Source: Phycisphaerales bacterium (lineage in GTDB: Bacteria > Planctomycetota > Phycisphaerae > Phycisphaerales > SM1A02). Taken from it: a stretch of DNA of 64,000 bases. The stretch is from assembly GCA_029245245.1 (NCBI GenBank), contig JAQWPT010000032.1, positions 62,001-126,000 of the forward strand, given 5' to 3'. Each line of letters begins with the position of its first letter. The stretch's first letter is position 1. Below, in pieces: positions 15,072-24,670 of this stretch. The notes beneath the pieces are model-generated. The model was not told where the DNA came from, ran no database searches, and worked only from the letters and a program-made list of their open reading frames with translations. The position numbers and the translations under genes were made by a program.

Positions 15072-18000
15072 ATGCCCCGGACCACCTTCGCCTGCTTGGC
15101 GACCCTCGCGGTCGCCGGATCCGCTCTGACCCACACCGCCCTGGCGACAACCTCCGGGACGGGTCTCACGGAGCAACCACGCTTTGGCCCGAGCAACAAC
15201 AATCCCACGCAGTTGCAACTGCGGGGTGTGCTCGCGGACTGTGATCCCGGCAATTCCACCATCATCACCGAGAACGTCGATCACACTACGATCAACACAA
15301 CCGGCTCCCTGAACTGCAGTACCAACGACGGCACCTACAGTCATGCCTACGGCCGGTACCACGATCTCTCGGCCTACAGCAATGGCGAGGAACTCGAACT
15401 GGTCTGCGTCCACTGGGGACTCGAATCCGCCAGCCACGCCCTTGCGGTCGACGTCAACCTCTACCGTGATGTCGATGGCAACGCAGTACCCAACAGCAGC
15501 CCCGGGGACCTGGTTCTGCTGGCCACCAGCAGTGCGACGCTCATCCCCGGAACCACCCACTACCACACCAGCAACTTCGGAACAGAATGGGGCGGCAGTT
15601 TCGGGCCCAACGACCTGATCTTCGTGGAACTGGTCGTCGCCGACGGTTCGATCCCCAACGAGTTCGGCGAACCCGCCGACCATTACGTCGGGACCAACAG
15701 CCTCGGACAACTCAGCGAAAGCTGGATCCGTACGACCGATGGGTTCTGTGGCCTGGGTTCCTGGACGACGATGACCAACATCGGCTTCTCGGATCTCCAC
15801 TTCGTGGAGTACATGGAAGTCCGCGAGGCTGCTCCCAGCGATCCCTGCGAGGACCTCCTCCCCGAGACCTGTGCAGGCGACATCTGGGGCCCGGATGACG
15901 GGCCGGACGGAGCGGTCAATGTCAGCGATCTCCTCAAGGTCATCTCCGACTGGAACCAGAGCGGCGACGGCACCAGCCGACCGACTGCCGATTGCGCACC
16001 GCCTCCCATCGGCGACTGCACCGTCGATGTCTCGGACCTCCTGAAGGTCATCGGCGACTGGGGAAGCGATTGCGGCCCGATCCTCACCGGGGCATGCTGC
16101 ATCACGCCGGGCAACTGCCAGAACGACGTCGCGGAAGCGGACTGCACCGATGGCGACTGGACGCAGGACCTCAGCTGCAATGATCTCGGGTGCGACGTCA
16201 TTGAAATCGACCTTGCCCTCAACGAGATCCGCACCAACCAGCCCGGCGCCGACACCGATGAATACGTGGAGATCACGGGTGATCCCGGTGCTTCACTGGA
16301 TGACTACACCTACCTCGTCATCGCCGACAGCAACACCGTTGGCGACTACGGGATCGTCGAGGAAGCCCTTCTCCTCACCGGATACACCATCCCCAGCAGC
16401 GGCTATTTCCTCATCGGCGAGGAAACCATGACCCTGGGCGTCCCTGATCTGACTATTCCCCTGAACCACGAGAACAGCAATGCCGCGACCTACATGATTG
16501 TCCGCGGTTTTACAGGCTTTCTCGATGACGACCTCGATACCGATGACGACGGCGTGCTGGACATCACCCCCTGGCTGCTGATCAAGGACTCCGTTGCCTT
16601 CGTGGGCCCAGATCCTTCCCTCGACAACGCGGTGTACTCCGATACCCTTGTCGGCCCTGACGGCGACTACGTTCCCGCCCACGCGATCCGCTGTGGCGCC
16701 AACGACTGGAACACCGGCTGCTTCGAGCTTCTGGGTGATACGCCCGGCACGAACAACGACTGCACCACGGGCGACAGTGATGGCGACGGAATCTCCGACA
16801 CCTGCGACAACTGTCCGGATCTGGCCAATGAGGACCAGAACGACTGTGACAACGACGGCACCGGCGACGCCTGCGCGATTGCCGACGGCATCGTCCTGGA
16901 CTGCAACGGCAACAGCATTCCCGACAATTGTGAAACCGACTGCAACAACAACGACATCCCCGATGACTGTGACATCGCCGATGGTGCAGGAGACTGCGAC
17001 GGCAATGGGATCATGGATGACTGCGAAGAAGATTGCAATGGAAACGGCACTGCGGACCCCTGCGACATCCTCAGTGGCTTCTCGATCGACGACAATGGCA
17101 ACGGGGTCCCCGATGAATGCGAAACCCCGGTCTTCGTCATCAACGAGATCAATGCCGATCCTTCCAGCAACCCCGATGGCACATATGGCGACGGGGATGC
17201 CAACGGCGACGGCGTGGGCCACTACGGCGATGACGAGTTCGTGGAGCTCGTCAACTACTCCGGCGACGCGATCGACATGAGCAACTGGACGCTTTCCGAC
17301 GCCGTGAGCCTGCGGCACACCTTCCCCATCGGGACCGTACTCGACGACCAGTGCGTGCTGATCCTCTTCGGTGGCGGAACGCCGACCGGCGATTTCGGCG
17401 GCGCGATCGTCCAAACCGCCTCCGAGGGCTACATCGGCCTCAACAATGGTGGCGACACCGTCACGATCGCCGACGAGACGGGAGCTGTGGTTCTGAGCGT
17501 GACCTACGGGAGCGAGGCCGGGGAGAACCAGTCCATCACCCTGGTCCCTGATGTCTACGGCAGCGACTATTTCAAGCACTCCGAGGTCGCCCCGGATGGC
17601 AGCCTGTTCTCTCCGGGCTATCGGATCGACGGCACCCCTCTGGGAACCTGCGAGCCGCCGCTGGACACCGATGGCGACGGGATACCCGATTCCATCGACA
17701 ACTGTGACCTGCCCAATCCGAACCAGAACGACTGCGACGGTGACGGCATTGGAGACGTCTGCGAACTGGCCGACGGAACCCAGATTGACGACGACGGCAA
17801 TGGGGTTCCCGACGACTGCGAAGGTGACATGCCCACAACGCTGTGGATCAACGAGTTCCACTACGACAATGCGGGCTCGGATGTCAATGAGTTTGTCGAA
17901 GTGGTCCTGCTGGACAGCGTTGACCCCTCACAGGTCACTTTGACGCTGTACAACGGAAGCAACGGTTCAACCTACGGAACCTTCAGTGTTGGAACGGAGT

Positions 18001-18332
18001 TCATCCTTGGAGAATCTGGTGCAGGCTGGACCGTCTATTCACTGGCGATCAGTGGTATTCAGAATGGCGCCCCAGACGGACTTTGCCTTGATCTTGGTGG
18101 CCAGGTTGCCCACTTCATCTCCTACGAAGGCTCCCTGACAGCCACAGAGGGGCCTGCATCAGGCCTTACCTCAACTGATGTGGGTGTTGCTGAGACATCA
18201 GCAACCACAGAAAACTCCTCTCTGGGCCTTACAGGTGCTGGTGGCGCCGCGGCTGACTTCACCTGGGCGATCCAGGTAGACATTGCTTCGAATGGCTCAT
18301 CCAACGACGGGCAAACAATCACGGCACCCTGA
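15072..18332 (+). CDS. Large secreted protein with dockerin-like, lamin-tail-like and TSP3-like repeats
   Basis: A 1086-residue exported protein. A signal peptide covers about residues 1-26. Paired 'VNVSDLLKVI..W' and 'VDVSDLLKVIGDWG' EF-like motifs lie at about 281 and 318, followed by a 'GACC' cysteine module near 340. Three segments begin with LTD-like 'xNEI/F...EYVE/EFVE' patterns, near 381, 688 and 924. Asp/Asn/Cys repeats of the thrombospondin-3 kind ('DGDGISDTCDNCPD') lie at about 568-685 and 866-917. This is a calcium-rich cell-surface or matrix protein; no catalytic motif is seen. GGAGAG precedes the ATG. From about 17,900 the gene becomes less GC-rich, like the region after it. Confidence 0.8.
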   Translation: MPRTTFACLATLAVAGSALTHTALATTSGTGLTEQPRFGPSNNNPTQLQLRGVLADCDPGNSTIITENVDHTTINTTGSLNCSTNDGTYSHAYGRYHDLSAYSNGEELELVCVHWGLESASHALAVDVNLYRDVDGNAVPNSSPGDLVLLATSSATLIPGTTHYHTSNFGTEWGGSFGPNDLIFVELVVADGSIPNEFGEPADHYVGTNSLGQLSESWIRTTDGFCGLGSWTTMTNIGFSDLHFVEYMEVREAAPSDPCEDLLPETCAGDIWGPDDGPDGAVNVSDLLKVISDWNQSGDGTSRPTADCAPPPIGDCTVDVSDLLKVIGDWGSDCGPILTGACCITPGNCQNDVAEADCTDGDWTQDLSCNDLGCDVIEIDLALNEIRTNQPGADTDEYVEITGDPGASLDDYTYLVIADSNTVGDYGIVEEALLLTGYTIPSSGYFLIGEETMTLGVPDLTIPLNHENSNAATYMIVRGFTGFLDDDLDTDDDGVLDITPWLLIKDSVAFVGPDPSLDNAVYSDTLVGPDGDYVPAHAIRCGANDWNTGCFELLGDTPGTNNDCTTGDSDGDGISDTCDNCPDLANEDQNDCDNDGTGDACAIADGIVLDCNGNSIPDNCETDCNNNDIPDDCDIADGAGDCDGNGIMDDCEEDCNGNGTADPCDILSGFSIDDNGNGVPDECETPVFVINEINADPSSNPDGTYGDGDANGDGVGHYGDDEFVELVNYSGDAIDMSNWTLSDAVSLRHTFPIGTVLDDQCVLILFGGGTPTGDFGGAIVQTASEGYIGLNNGGDTVTIADETGAVVLSVTYGSEAGENQSITLVPDVYGSDYFKHSEVAPDGSLFSPGYRIDGTPLGTCEPPLDTDGDGIPDSIDNCDLPNPNQNDCDGDGIGDVCELADGTQIDDDGNGVPDDCEGDMPTTLWINEFHYDNAGSDVNEFVEVVLLDSVDPSQVTLTLYNGSNGSTYGTFSVGTEFILGESGAGWTVYSLAISGIQNGAPDGLCLDLGGQVAHFISYEGSLTATEGPASGLTSTDVGVAETSATTENSSLGLTGAGGAAADFTWAIQVDIASNGSSNDGQTITAP

Positions 18333-18359
18333 AGAGTGGTTCAAACGATGATTCAACTC

Positions 18360-18405
18360 ATGCACTCCCCCCAGTTTCACACAGGGGGTGGTGAGTGCAT
18401 TTTTC
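18360..18405 (+). terminator. Intrinsic terminator after the 15072 gene
   Basis: ATGCACTC (18360-18367) pairs with GAGTGCAT (18393-18400), and inside it CCCCC pairs with GGGGG across an asymmetric TGGT bulge. TTTT follows at once. It lies 28 bases after the stop codon. Confidence 0.75.
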
Positions 18406-18428
18406 GCCGTATAAACCGATAAACCACC

Positions 18429-18650
18429 GTGACCCCTCCTGAAGCACTCGCCAAGGACCTCTGGCCAAAAAGAGCCGTTTCATGGCTAAGAATCGCGGAC
18501 AAATACTTGACATGGTGTGCCTTAGCATTCATTGTAGGGGTGTGCCTGCAAGTCCTTGAAGCCATGCTTCGAGTTGCAGGTGAGGAGAGAGGTGACTGCA
18601 GCATTGCTGCAGTGCACATGGAGAAGAAGGAAGAACTCTCCAAATCCTAA
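18429..18650 (+). CDS. Possible small membrane protein (73 residues)
   Basis: A GTG-initiated frame with a basic N-terminal third, one hydrophobic helix at about 27-46 containing two Cys, and a charged Lys/Glu tail. TATAAA at 18410-18415 lies 13 bases before the GTG and no Shine-Dalgarno is visible, so it could be a short-leader gene. Two minus-strand frames overlap it, and the block is lower in GC than its neighbours, so random frames are more likely here. No family is recognised. Confidence 0.35.
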   Translation: MTPPEALAKDLWPKRAVSWLRIADKYLTWCALAFIVGVCLQVLEAMLRVAGEERGDCSIAAVHMEKKEELSKS

Positions 18651-18656
18651 GGATTC

Positions 18657-18701
18657 CACACCGACTGTTCGTCGGTGTGTATCAACCTCGTGTGTGTGTG
18701 T
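18657..18701 (+). repeat. Strong hairpin followed by a (GT)6 run upstream of the secreted-protein gene
   Basis: CACACCGAC (18657-18665) and GTCGGTGTG (18671-18679) form a perfect 9-bp stem with a TGTTC loop. Eleven bases later a six-unit GT dinucleotide run spans 18690-18701. There is no U-tract, so it is not an intrinsic terminator. It lies 84-128 bases upstream of the 18785 start, in its probable promoter or leader. Confidence 0.6.
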
Positions 18702-18784
18702 GGGTTGGGTCCTATTTGTCGTACCTGGCATCCGTGTCAGGCTTTGATTTAAGAGATGTGTTCGCTAGGAGGGGAATACTCATT

Positions 18785-21502
18785 ATGAAAACCCTACCGT
18801 CTTGTTTATGTATCCTCGGTTTCGCGACCGCCTCTCTTGGCGGCGCTGGAACTATTCTGCTCGACAACATTGGACCGGAAGACGGCTCCAATCTTTACGG
18901 CGGATATGGTGGTGCCAACCAGATCTTCGAAGCAGGCTTTGCTGCTTATGATGTCGGCACCCTCGAAACCTTTGACAACCCTGATGGCCTCGGTGCTGTT
19001 GGTGTACAGGCAGTCGTTTCCGGCTGGTCTGGCACCGCATACGCCGGCCCTGATGGAATCGAAGGCTGGGTCGTCAGCTTCTACTCGGGCTCAGGCACCA
19101 CTGGCGCCTACTGCTCGAGTCTTGTAGGCGACCTTGGTTATTACAACCTGCTGCCTGCGGATGTCACATATCAGCCCGACTTCGCACCAAATACTCAGGA
19201 TCCCGCAATGGGATGCTTCCTGGTCACTCCGGGTCTCGGTGGAGGCAACGATCTTCCCGCCGGTCTCAACACCGTCGGCTTGATGCCCATCAACCCCTTC
19301 GGGGCCAATGGCCAGATGCTCATTACTCAGGTCGGTGCTGCTGGGATTGCCCAGGACCCCGACTCCATCTTCGCCAACCCTGCTGGCGGCTTTGGTAATG
19401 GAGCATGCACTGACAACCTCGGACTCGCCGTGGCACTTCGTGTCTACGGTGGTACGCCTGACCCCTGTGGTACGGCTCTCCCCGAGATCTGCCCCGCAGA
19501 TGTCAGTGGTCCTCTTGACGAGCCTGATGGCTACGTCAACGTCAGCGATCTCCTTGCTGTGATCGCAAACTGGAATGCTCAAGGCGACGGCACCTTCCGT
19601 CCCACGGGCGACTGCGCACCGCATCCTGATGGCGACTGCGAAGTCAACGTCTCTGACCTTCTCGCCGTTATTGGTGGATGGGGCAGCGATTGCATCGCAA
19701 AGGGTGCATGCTGCTACAGCGACGGTTCCTGCATTGATGACGTTGCAGAAGCTGACTGCTCCGGCAGCTGGCTTGGCAACGCCTCGACCTGTGGCGAGTG
19801 CTTGAGTGGTGCATGCTGCGCTGCTGACGGCTCCTGCTCGCAGGCAACTGCTGACGGATGTGCTGGCAACTACCAGGGCGACGGTACCGACTGCGGTAGC
19901 GTTACCTGTGGTACTGCACCTCCCAATAACACCTGCGCAACTGCAGCTATTGCTTCAGACGGTGAAAACTTCGTCACGACCGTTGGTGCTACCACCGATG
20001 GCCCTGCCGATTTCAACGTCTGCGACAACTTCGACGTTGAGCAGAACTACAACGATGTGTACTACACCTACACTGCTTCCTGCGAAGGCATCGTCACGGT
20101 CACCCTGTGCAACACGGTTGACTTTGACTCCCGCATTCAGATCTATGCTGACTGCACCTTCGCCGATCAGATCGGTTGCAACGACGACGCACTGTCCGGC
20201 ACCTGTGGCCTGACTTCCGAAATCAACTTCGGCGCTGTCGCTGGTACTGAGTACATCATCCGAATTGGTGGATACTCTGATGGCGGTACCGGTTCCGGTA
20301 CCTTCGTCGTCGGTTGTGAGGAATATGCTCCGGGCGCTTGCTGCCTGGGCACAGACCTCTGCCAGGAAGTTCCTGATCAGCTCAGCTGTGAAGGTTTCGG
20401 TGGTACATGGCAGGGCAACGGCTCCGCCTGTGCTGACGTCGATTGCGACCCCACGCCTGATAACAATGCCTGCGCAGACGCAACGGCAGCTGTTGAAGGC
20501 CCGAACGCTTTCGATACTTCCTACGCTTCTCCCTCCGAAGGGGATCCTGACGACACCCTGTGTGCCGACAGCTTCCTCGATTGGGGCGGTTCGCCTGACG
20601 TGTGGTTCTCCTTCGCCCCTGGTGGAGACGGAACCCTCACCCTTGATACGTGTGACGCCGCTTCCTACGACACCTCCCTGGTGCTGTACGAAGGCGACTG
20701 CACGACCAAGGTCGTAGTTGCATGTAACGGTGACGGAGCTGGCTTTGACGGTTGTCAGGCCTACTACTCCGCCATCGTCAATCACCCGGTCACGGGCGGC
20801 AACAACTACCTCATCCGTTTGGGTGGGTGGAATGCCTCCACTGGTCCGGGCACGCTCACAGTGTCTTACACGTCTGCATCCGCCGTTGGCGCATGCTGCG
20901 TGAGCGATGGCACCTGCGCAGGTGACAACTTCACCTACGACGAGTGTGTCAATGTCCTTGGTGGTCTCTGGGCCGACGGCGCACTGTGCGCCGACGTGAG
21001 TTGCCCGCAGCCGTACCTTGGTTGTGATTCCAGTGACCTTGAGTCCGACATGGTCGGAACCAATGGTTACGTCTGTGTCTGCCCGACCGACGGGTTCAAT
21101 ACTGACACTGATGATTGCAATGGTGGCGCCAACCAGGCAAGCCCGAGCTACACCGCTTACACCCTCGGGTCGTACGTGTGTGGCGAAGCTTCTGTCTACG
21201 TTGACTTCACCGGCGGAACCTATCGAGACCTCGATTGGTTCACCAATGCAGAGATTGCACTCGGCGGCATGATGACCCTGACTATCGGGTCCGATGCTCC
21301 CAAGTACTGCCTGATCTATGATCTGGTATCTGCAGGCAATGGTGGTTACATCAACGAAGCCGGCTACTACGCCGTCGCTGACTATGATGCACCCGCTGGC
21401 GACAACGTGGTCCTGACTGGTCCCATCGATTGGGATACGACTTGGACCTGTGGTAGCGGTCTTGAGACCTATACCTTCGGCGTTGATTTCGCGGCTCCGT
21501 AA
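18785..21502 (+). CDS. Large secreted Cys-rich protein with dockerin-like motifs and four GACC modules
   Basis: A 905-residue exported protein with a signal peptide at about 1-20. Two 'VNVSDLLAVI' EF-like motifs lie at about 252 and 286. Four Cys modules of the pattern GACC..DG.C...C start near 307, 342, 517 and 702. Two beta-rich domains of about 130 residues (about 382-510, 560-695) resemble bacterial pre-peptidase C-terminal domains ('DVYYTYTA', 'DVWFSFAP'). The C-terminal 165 residues are not recognised. The start at 18785 is decided by a very strong AGGAGGGG (18767-18774), ten bases away. Codons such as GCT, GGT and GTT are frequent, unlike the GC-ending codons of most neighbours. Probably an abundant surface protein. 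Confidence 0.8.
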   Translation: MKTLPSCLCILGFATASLGGAGTILLDNIGPEDGSNLYGGYGGANQIFEAGFAAYDVGTLETFDNPDGLGAVGVQAVVSGWSGTAYAGPDGIEGWVVSFYSGSGTTGAYCSSLVGDLGYYNLLPADVTYQPDFAPNTQDPAMGCFLVTPGLGGGNDLPAGLNTVGLMPINPFGANGQMLITQVGAAGIAQDPDSIFANPAGGFGNGACTDNLGLAVALRVYGGTPDPCGTALPEICPADVSGPLDEPDGYVNVSDLLAVIANWNAQGDGTFRPTGDCAPHPDGDCEVNVSDLLAVIGGWGSDCIAKGACCYSDGSCIDDVAEADCSGSWLGNASTCGECLSGACCAADGSCSQATADGCAGNYQGDGTDCGSVTCGTAPPNNTCATAAIASDGENFVTTVGATTDGPADFNVCDNFDVEQNYNDVYYTYTASCEGIVTVTLCNTVDFDSRIQIYADCTFADQIGCNDDALSGTCGLTSEINFGAVAGTEYIIRIGGYSDGGTGSGTFVVGCEEYAPGACCLGTDLCQEVPDQLSCEGFGGTWQGNGSACADVDCDPTPDNNACADATAAVEGPNAFDTSYASPSEGDPDDTLCADSFLDWGGSPDVWFSFAPGGDGTLTLDTCDAASYDTSLVLYEGDCTTKVVVACNGDGAGFDGCQAYYSAIVNHPVTGGNNYLIRLGGWNASTGPGTLTVSYTSASAVGACCVSDGTCAGDNFTYDECVNVLGGLWADGALCADVSCPQPYLGCDSSDLESDMVGTNGYVCVCPTDGFNTDTDDCNGGANQASPSYTAYTLGSYVCGEASVYVDFTGGTYRDLDWFTNAEIALGGMMTLTIGSDAPKYCLIYDLVSAGNGGYINEAGYYAVADYDAPAGDNVVLTGPIDWDTTWTCGSGLETYTFGVDFAAP

Positions 21503-21559
21503 GGAACTGTGAAAACCAAGACGCGATTCTCGAGTCGCGTCAAGGCTACTTGCCTTACC

Positions 21560-21595
21560 CCGCCCCCCGGCTTCGGCCGGGGGGCGGTTCTTTTT
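21560..21595 (+). terminator. Strong intrinsic terminator
   Basis: A perfect 12-bp stem (21560-21571 with 21576-21587) with a TTCG tetraloop is followed by TTCTTTTT. It lies 57 bases after the 18785 gene and is the best terminator in the window. Confidence 0.92.
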
Positions 21596-21612
21596 CCGCC
21601 AGGTAATTCGAG

Positions 21613-21618
21613 TACTCT
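21613..21618 (+). promoter_or_regulatory. -10 TACTCT six bases before an ATG
   Basis: TACTCT is followed by TGCGAG and the ATG at 21625, so the transcript would start at the start codon. The promoter lies directly behind the terminator of the previous gene. Confidence 0.55.
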
Positions 21619-21624
21619 TGCGAG

Positions 21625-22824
21625 ATGAAAATCTCAAAGACAACTCGCAGCATCATGCTGCGGATGATGTTGGCAATGCTTGCGATCGATGCCCTCCTCG
21701 GCATCTCGCTGGTGCTGGTGGAGGACGATGATCTCCTTCTCAAGGCAGCACTGACGGCACTCTCACTCTCGTGCACACTCGGCCTTCTTCTCGTCGGCTC
21801 CAGTGCCACCCAGACTCCAAGGTGGGCCCCCCTGGGCTTCGGGCTGATCGGCATCGTGCTCATGCAGTGCATCTGCTCCCTCCTGCTCATCTGGGGTGAG
21901 GAGCTGCTGCCGAACATGTTCACCAGGCGTGTGACCGCAAGTTGGGCGATCCTGTTCTGGGCCACCTTCCCTTTCTGCATCGCCCTGCGTGCAGCCGGAT
22001 ACCGATCCACCAGAGCCATGGGATTCGTCGCCGCGGGCGGAACCCTGCTGGGCTGCATGCTGCTGCTGATCGTGGCATGGGCCAGGTGGAACACGTTCAA
22101 TTCATTGGGGCTTCCCGTCACCGTCTCATTCGCGATCGCGACATGCAGTTGGATCGGTGGACTGGGCCTGATCGCTCGGAACAGGCGACCGGCTCGCTGG
22201 CAGTATCTGGCGATGGTGCTCGCCGCGATCACGGCAGTACTGTGGGTCTACACCGCTCACCTTGAACAAGGTCGCAGCACCGATACCTGGGGATCGCCGA
22301 TCCTGAACATCACCGTCGCCGTTGGACTGCTGACCCTGCTTGCAGGCGTCATCGCGATCTGCCTGGCCATCCCGCTGCCCCTTGCCATGCGATGGCTTCG
22401 TCACCTGACCATCGTGACCACCGCCGTGGCCATGGGCGCCCAGGAGTTCACGGTGATTACTGCCGCCGACTGGCCCGATGACCTGTCGACCCGAATCACC
22501 GGCGCCGCGTGGATTCTCAGCACATGCTGCCTCCTGGCAATGTTCATCATGGGATGGAAGGATTCCTGGGATCGGGAAGACCGGCAGAACGGACGCACCA
22601 TGTCAATCCAGTGCCCAGCCTGTGGTCGCAAACAGCATCGACCACTCGGACGATCCGCATGCGATCGGTGCGATCAGCCACTGTGGCTCTGGTGCCGCAT
22701 GGTCCAGTGCCCCTCGTGCAACTACGACCTGACCGGTGCCACAACGCCCCACTGCCCGGAATGCGGCCAGGAGATCCGGGTTCCCATGGAACCACCTGAG
22801 TTCACCGTCAGCGGCGGGGAATGA
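21625..22824 (+). CDS. Polytopic membrane protein with C-terminal double zinc ribbon
   Basis: A 399-residue protein. About nine hydrophobic helices fill residues 8-315. The cytosolic C-terminus carries two zinc-ribbon units: 'CPACGRK' with a later 'CDRC' (about 333-353), and 'CPSCNYDLTGATTPHCPECG' (about 365-384). The latter phrase is typical of many planctomycete hypothetical membrane proteins. Function unknown. The gene probably starts leaderless (see 21613). Its 3' end overlaps the convergent CRTAC1 gene by 17 bases. Confidence 0.78.
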   Translation: MKISKTTRSIMLRMMLAMLAIDALLGISLVLVEDDDLLLKAALTALSLSCTLGLLLVGSSATQTPRWAPLGFGLIGIVLMQCICSLLLIWGEELLPNMFTRRVTASWAILFWATFPFCIALRAAGYRSTRAMGFVAAGGTLLGCMLLLIVAWARWNTFNSLGLPVTVSFAIATCSWIGGLGLIARNRRPARWQYLAMVLAAITAVLWVYTAHLEQGRSTDTWGSPILNITVAVGLLTLLAGVIAICLAIPLPLAMRWLRHLTIVTTAVAMGAQEFTVITAADWPDDLSTRITGAAWILSTCCLLAMFIMGWKDSWDREDRQNGRTMSIQCPACGRKQHRPLGRSACDRCDQPLWLWCRMVQCPSCNYDLTGATTPHCPECGQEIRVPMEPPEFTVSGGE

Positions 22825-24670
22825 CCCTCGTGCGATCCACGGCCACGTCGCTGCCATGCACGACCTGCTCCATGCCGTCAGGCCACGTGATCCGGATCTC
22901 GTCCACTTGATCGCTGGAACCAAGACCGAATGTCACGGGAAGTTCGACCTGTGACAGGTAACTGCGAGTTGGCATGACCTGGCGTCGCTGTGTGACTCCG
23001 CCGGCATCGATCTCGACCCAGGCCCCGATTGCATCCGGATTGGCCCCGGGCTGCTCCAGGCGGAGGCGGATCCAGTGATGGCCGAGTTGCTGGTCGTTGC
23101 GAAGCAGCAGCGGACGATCCCCCGCCTGCGTCACGATCACGTCCAGGTCACCATCGGCATCGATGTCCGCATAGGCGGCGCCGCGACCGACGATCGGAGT
23201 CACGAGATCGCCCGCAGTTTCAGAGGGCACGAGTTCAAAGCAGCCCCCACGCTGAGCCCCTGAGTTCCAGAACAACTGGGCCGGCTGCCGGTATCGCTGG
23301 GAAGGCTGGACCTGGCTGATCTCCTCTTCGAGGTGCCCGTTGGTCTGGAAGAGATCAAGCCGTCCATCGAGGTCGTAGTCGAAGAAGAACAGGCCGAAGG
23401 AAAGGAGCGGCCTCGTCGGCGAACCGATGCCCTCGATGATGGCCTCGTCCGTGAACAGCATCGGATCCCGATCGGAGACGTAGAAACTGGTCATCTCGTT
23501 GGCGAAGTTGCCGATGCCGATTCCCAGCAGGTGATCGTTGCGGTAGTGAGCCGCATCGATTCCCATGGCCCCTGTCGCTGAACCACGATCATCGAACGCC
23601 AGGCCACTCTCCATTCCAATCTCCAGGAAGGTGCCATCACCCTGGTTGTGATAGAGAAAGTTGCGGGTGGTGTCGTTTGCTACGACCAGGTCCATCGCGC
23701 CATCGCGATCCAGGTCGATGGGAGCCACGGCAAGCGACTTGCCGACCGGTACCCCGGTGCTCGCATTCTGAACATGCATGCCGGCCGCCTCGGAGACGTC
23801 TTCGAACGTGCCATCACCGCGATTCCGGTACAGGTACGGCTGCGAACCTCCGTACTGGATCGGAGGTCCGTAGGCCCGATCCTGTCCGTTGAGGGTGAAG
23901 TTCAACTCGCTGTCCTTCTCGGCCGACCAGTCGACGTAGTTGGCAATGAAGAGGTCGAGATCCCCATCACCTTCCATGTCGAAGAATGCGGGGCTGGTGC
24001 TCCATGTTTCAGAATCCCCCTCGATGCCCGCCTGCGAGCTGACATCAAGAAAACGCCCCTGTCCCAGGTTGCGGTAGAGGCGATTGTGACCGAGCCCGGC
24101 GATGAATACATCCGGAAGCCCATCGGCATCGACATCCCCGACCGCCACGCCGGTGCCGTACATCGGCGAGTCGAGCCCGGATCCCTCGGTCACATTCGTG
24201 AATCGCCCTGTACTGTCGTTGGCGTAGAGAGCCATCACGTCCGCTGGTCCGCCCCGTGCCTTGGAACCAGCCCAGGGCATCGCGTTGACCAGCAGCAGGT
24301 CCTGGTCACCGTCGCGGTCCATGTCCAGGAATGCGGCTCCGGAGCCCATGGTCTCGGGCAGGAACTTCTCTCCTTCGGCACCGGACTCGTGGACGAAGTC
24401 GATGCCCGCATCAGCGGTGATGTCGGTGAACCGGACGTCGGGCAGAACAGCGAGATCCGGAACCAGCGCCTCGGGAGCCTCGATCTGCTTCGTGATGACC
24501 ACCTCGGTCTCATCTGAACCACCGAGAAACAGCAGCATCAGCAGCAGGGCGATCCCGGCGAGAATGCCCACCACGAGCAGGGACCACCAGAAGACCACGC
24601 CGATGACGGCATCATCTTCGGGGACGAACTCCTCATGGTGTTCCTGTTCGTGCTCTGGAAGATCGCTCAT
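22808..24670 (-). CDS. CRTAC1-type FG-GAP/UnbV repeat protein, membrane-anchored
   Basis: A 620-residue protein. A short acidic cytoplasmic N-terminus precedes one membrane helix at about 25-50. Repeated FG-GAP/VCBS units follow ('FLDMDRDGDQDLLLVN', 'GDVDADGLPDVFIA', 'FFDMEGDGDLDLFIAN', 'DLDRDGAMDLVVAN'), forming a calcium-binding beta-propeller. The C-terminal 80 residues are the ASPIC/UnbV domain ('GHHWIRLRLEQPGANPDAIGA', 'FGLGSSDQVDEIRITWPDG'). It overlaps the cytochrome gene by four bases and is the last gene of the minus-strand cluster. CRTAC1-type proteins often travel with multihaem cytochromes and TPR proteins in marine bacteria; a biochemical role is not established. Confidence 0.88.
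   Translation of the reverse strand: MSDLPEHEQEHHEEFVPEDDAVIGVVFWWSLLVVGILAGIALLLMLLFLGGSDETEVVITKQIEAPEALVPDLAVLPDVRFTDITADAGIDFVHESGAEGEKFLPETMGSGAAFLDMDRDGDQDLLLVNAMPWAGSKARGGPADVMALYANDSTGRFTNVTEGSGLDSPMYGTGVAVGDVDADGLPDVFIAGLGHNRLYRNLGQGRFLDVSSQAGIEGDSETWSTSPAFFDMEGDGDLDLFIANYVDWSAEKDSELNFTLNGQDRAYGPPIQYGGSQPYLYRNRGDGTFEDVSEAAGMHVQNASTGVPVGKSLAVAPIDLDRDGAMDLVVANDTTRNFLYHNQGDGTFLEIGMESGLAFDDRGSATGAMGIDAAHYRNDHLLGIGIGNFANEMTSFYVSDRDPMLFTDEAIIEGIGSPTRPLLSFGLFFFDYDLDGRLDLFQTNGHLEEEISQVQPSQRYRQPAQLFWNSGAQRGGCFELVPSETAGDLVTPIVGRGAAYADIDADGDLDVIVTQAGDRPLLLRNDQQLGHHWIRLRLEQPGANPDAIGAWVEIDAGGVTQRRQVMPTRSYLSQVELPVTFGLGSSDQVDEIRITWPDGMEQVVHGSDVAVDRTRVIPRR

Noticed and set aside
16293-17861. 522-residue minus-strand frame opposite the 15072 gene
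   Set aside because: Val/Ala/Gly repeats mirror the Asp/Gly repeats of the real secreted protein; it is an antisense artefact.
19955-21643. 562-residue minus-strand frame opposite the 18785 gene
   Set aside because: No motif; it crosses the intrinsic terminator at 21560-21595 and mirrors the Cys/Thr-rich repeats.
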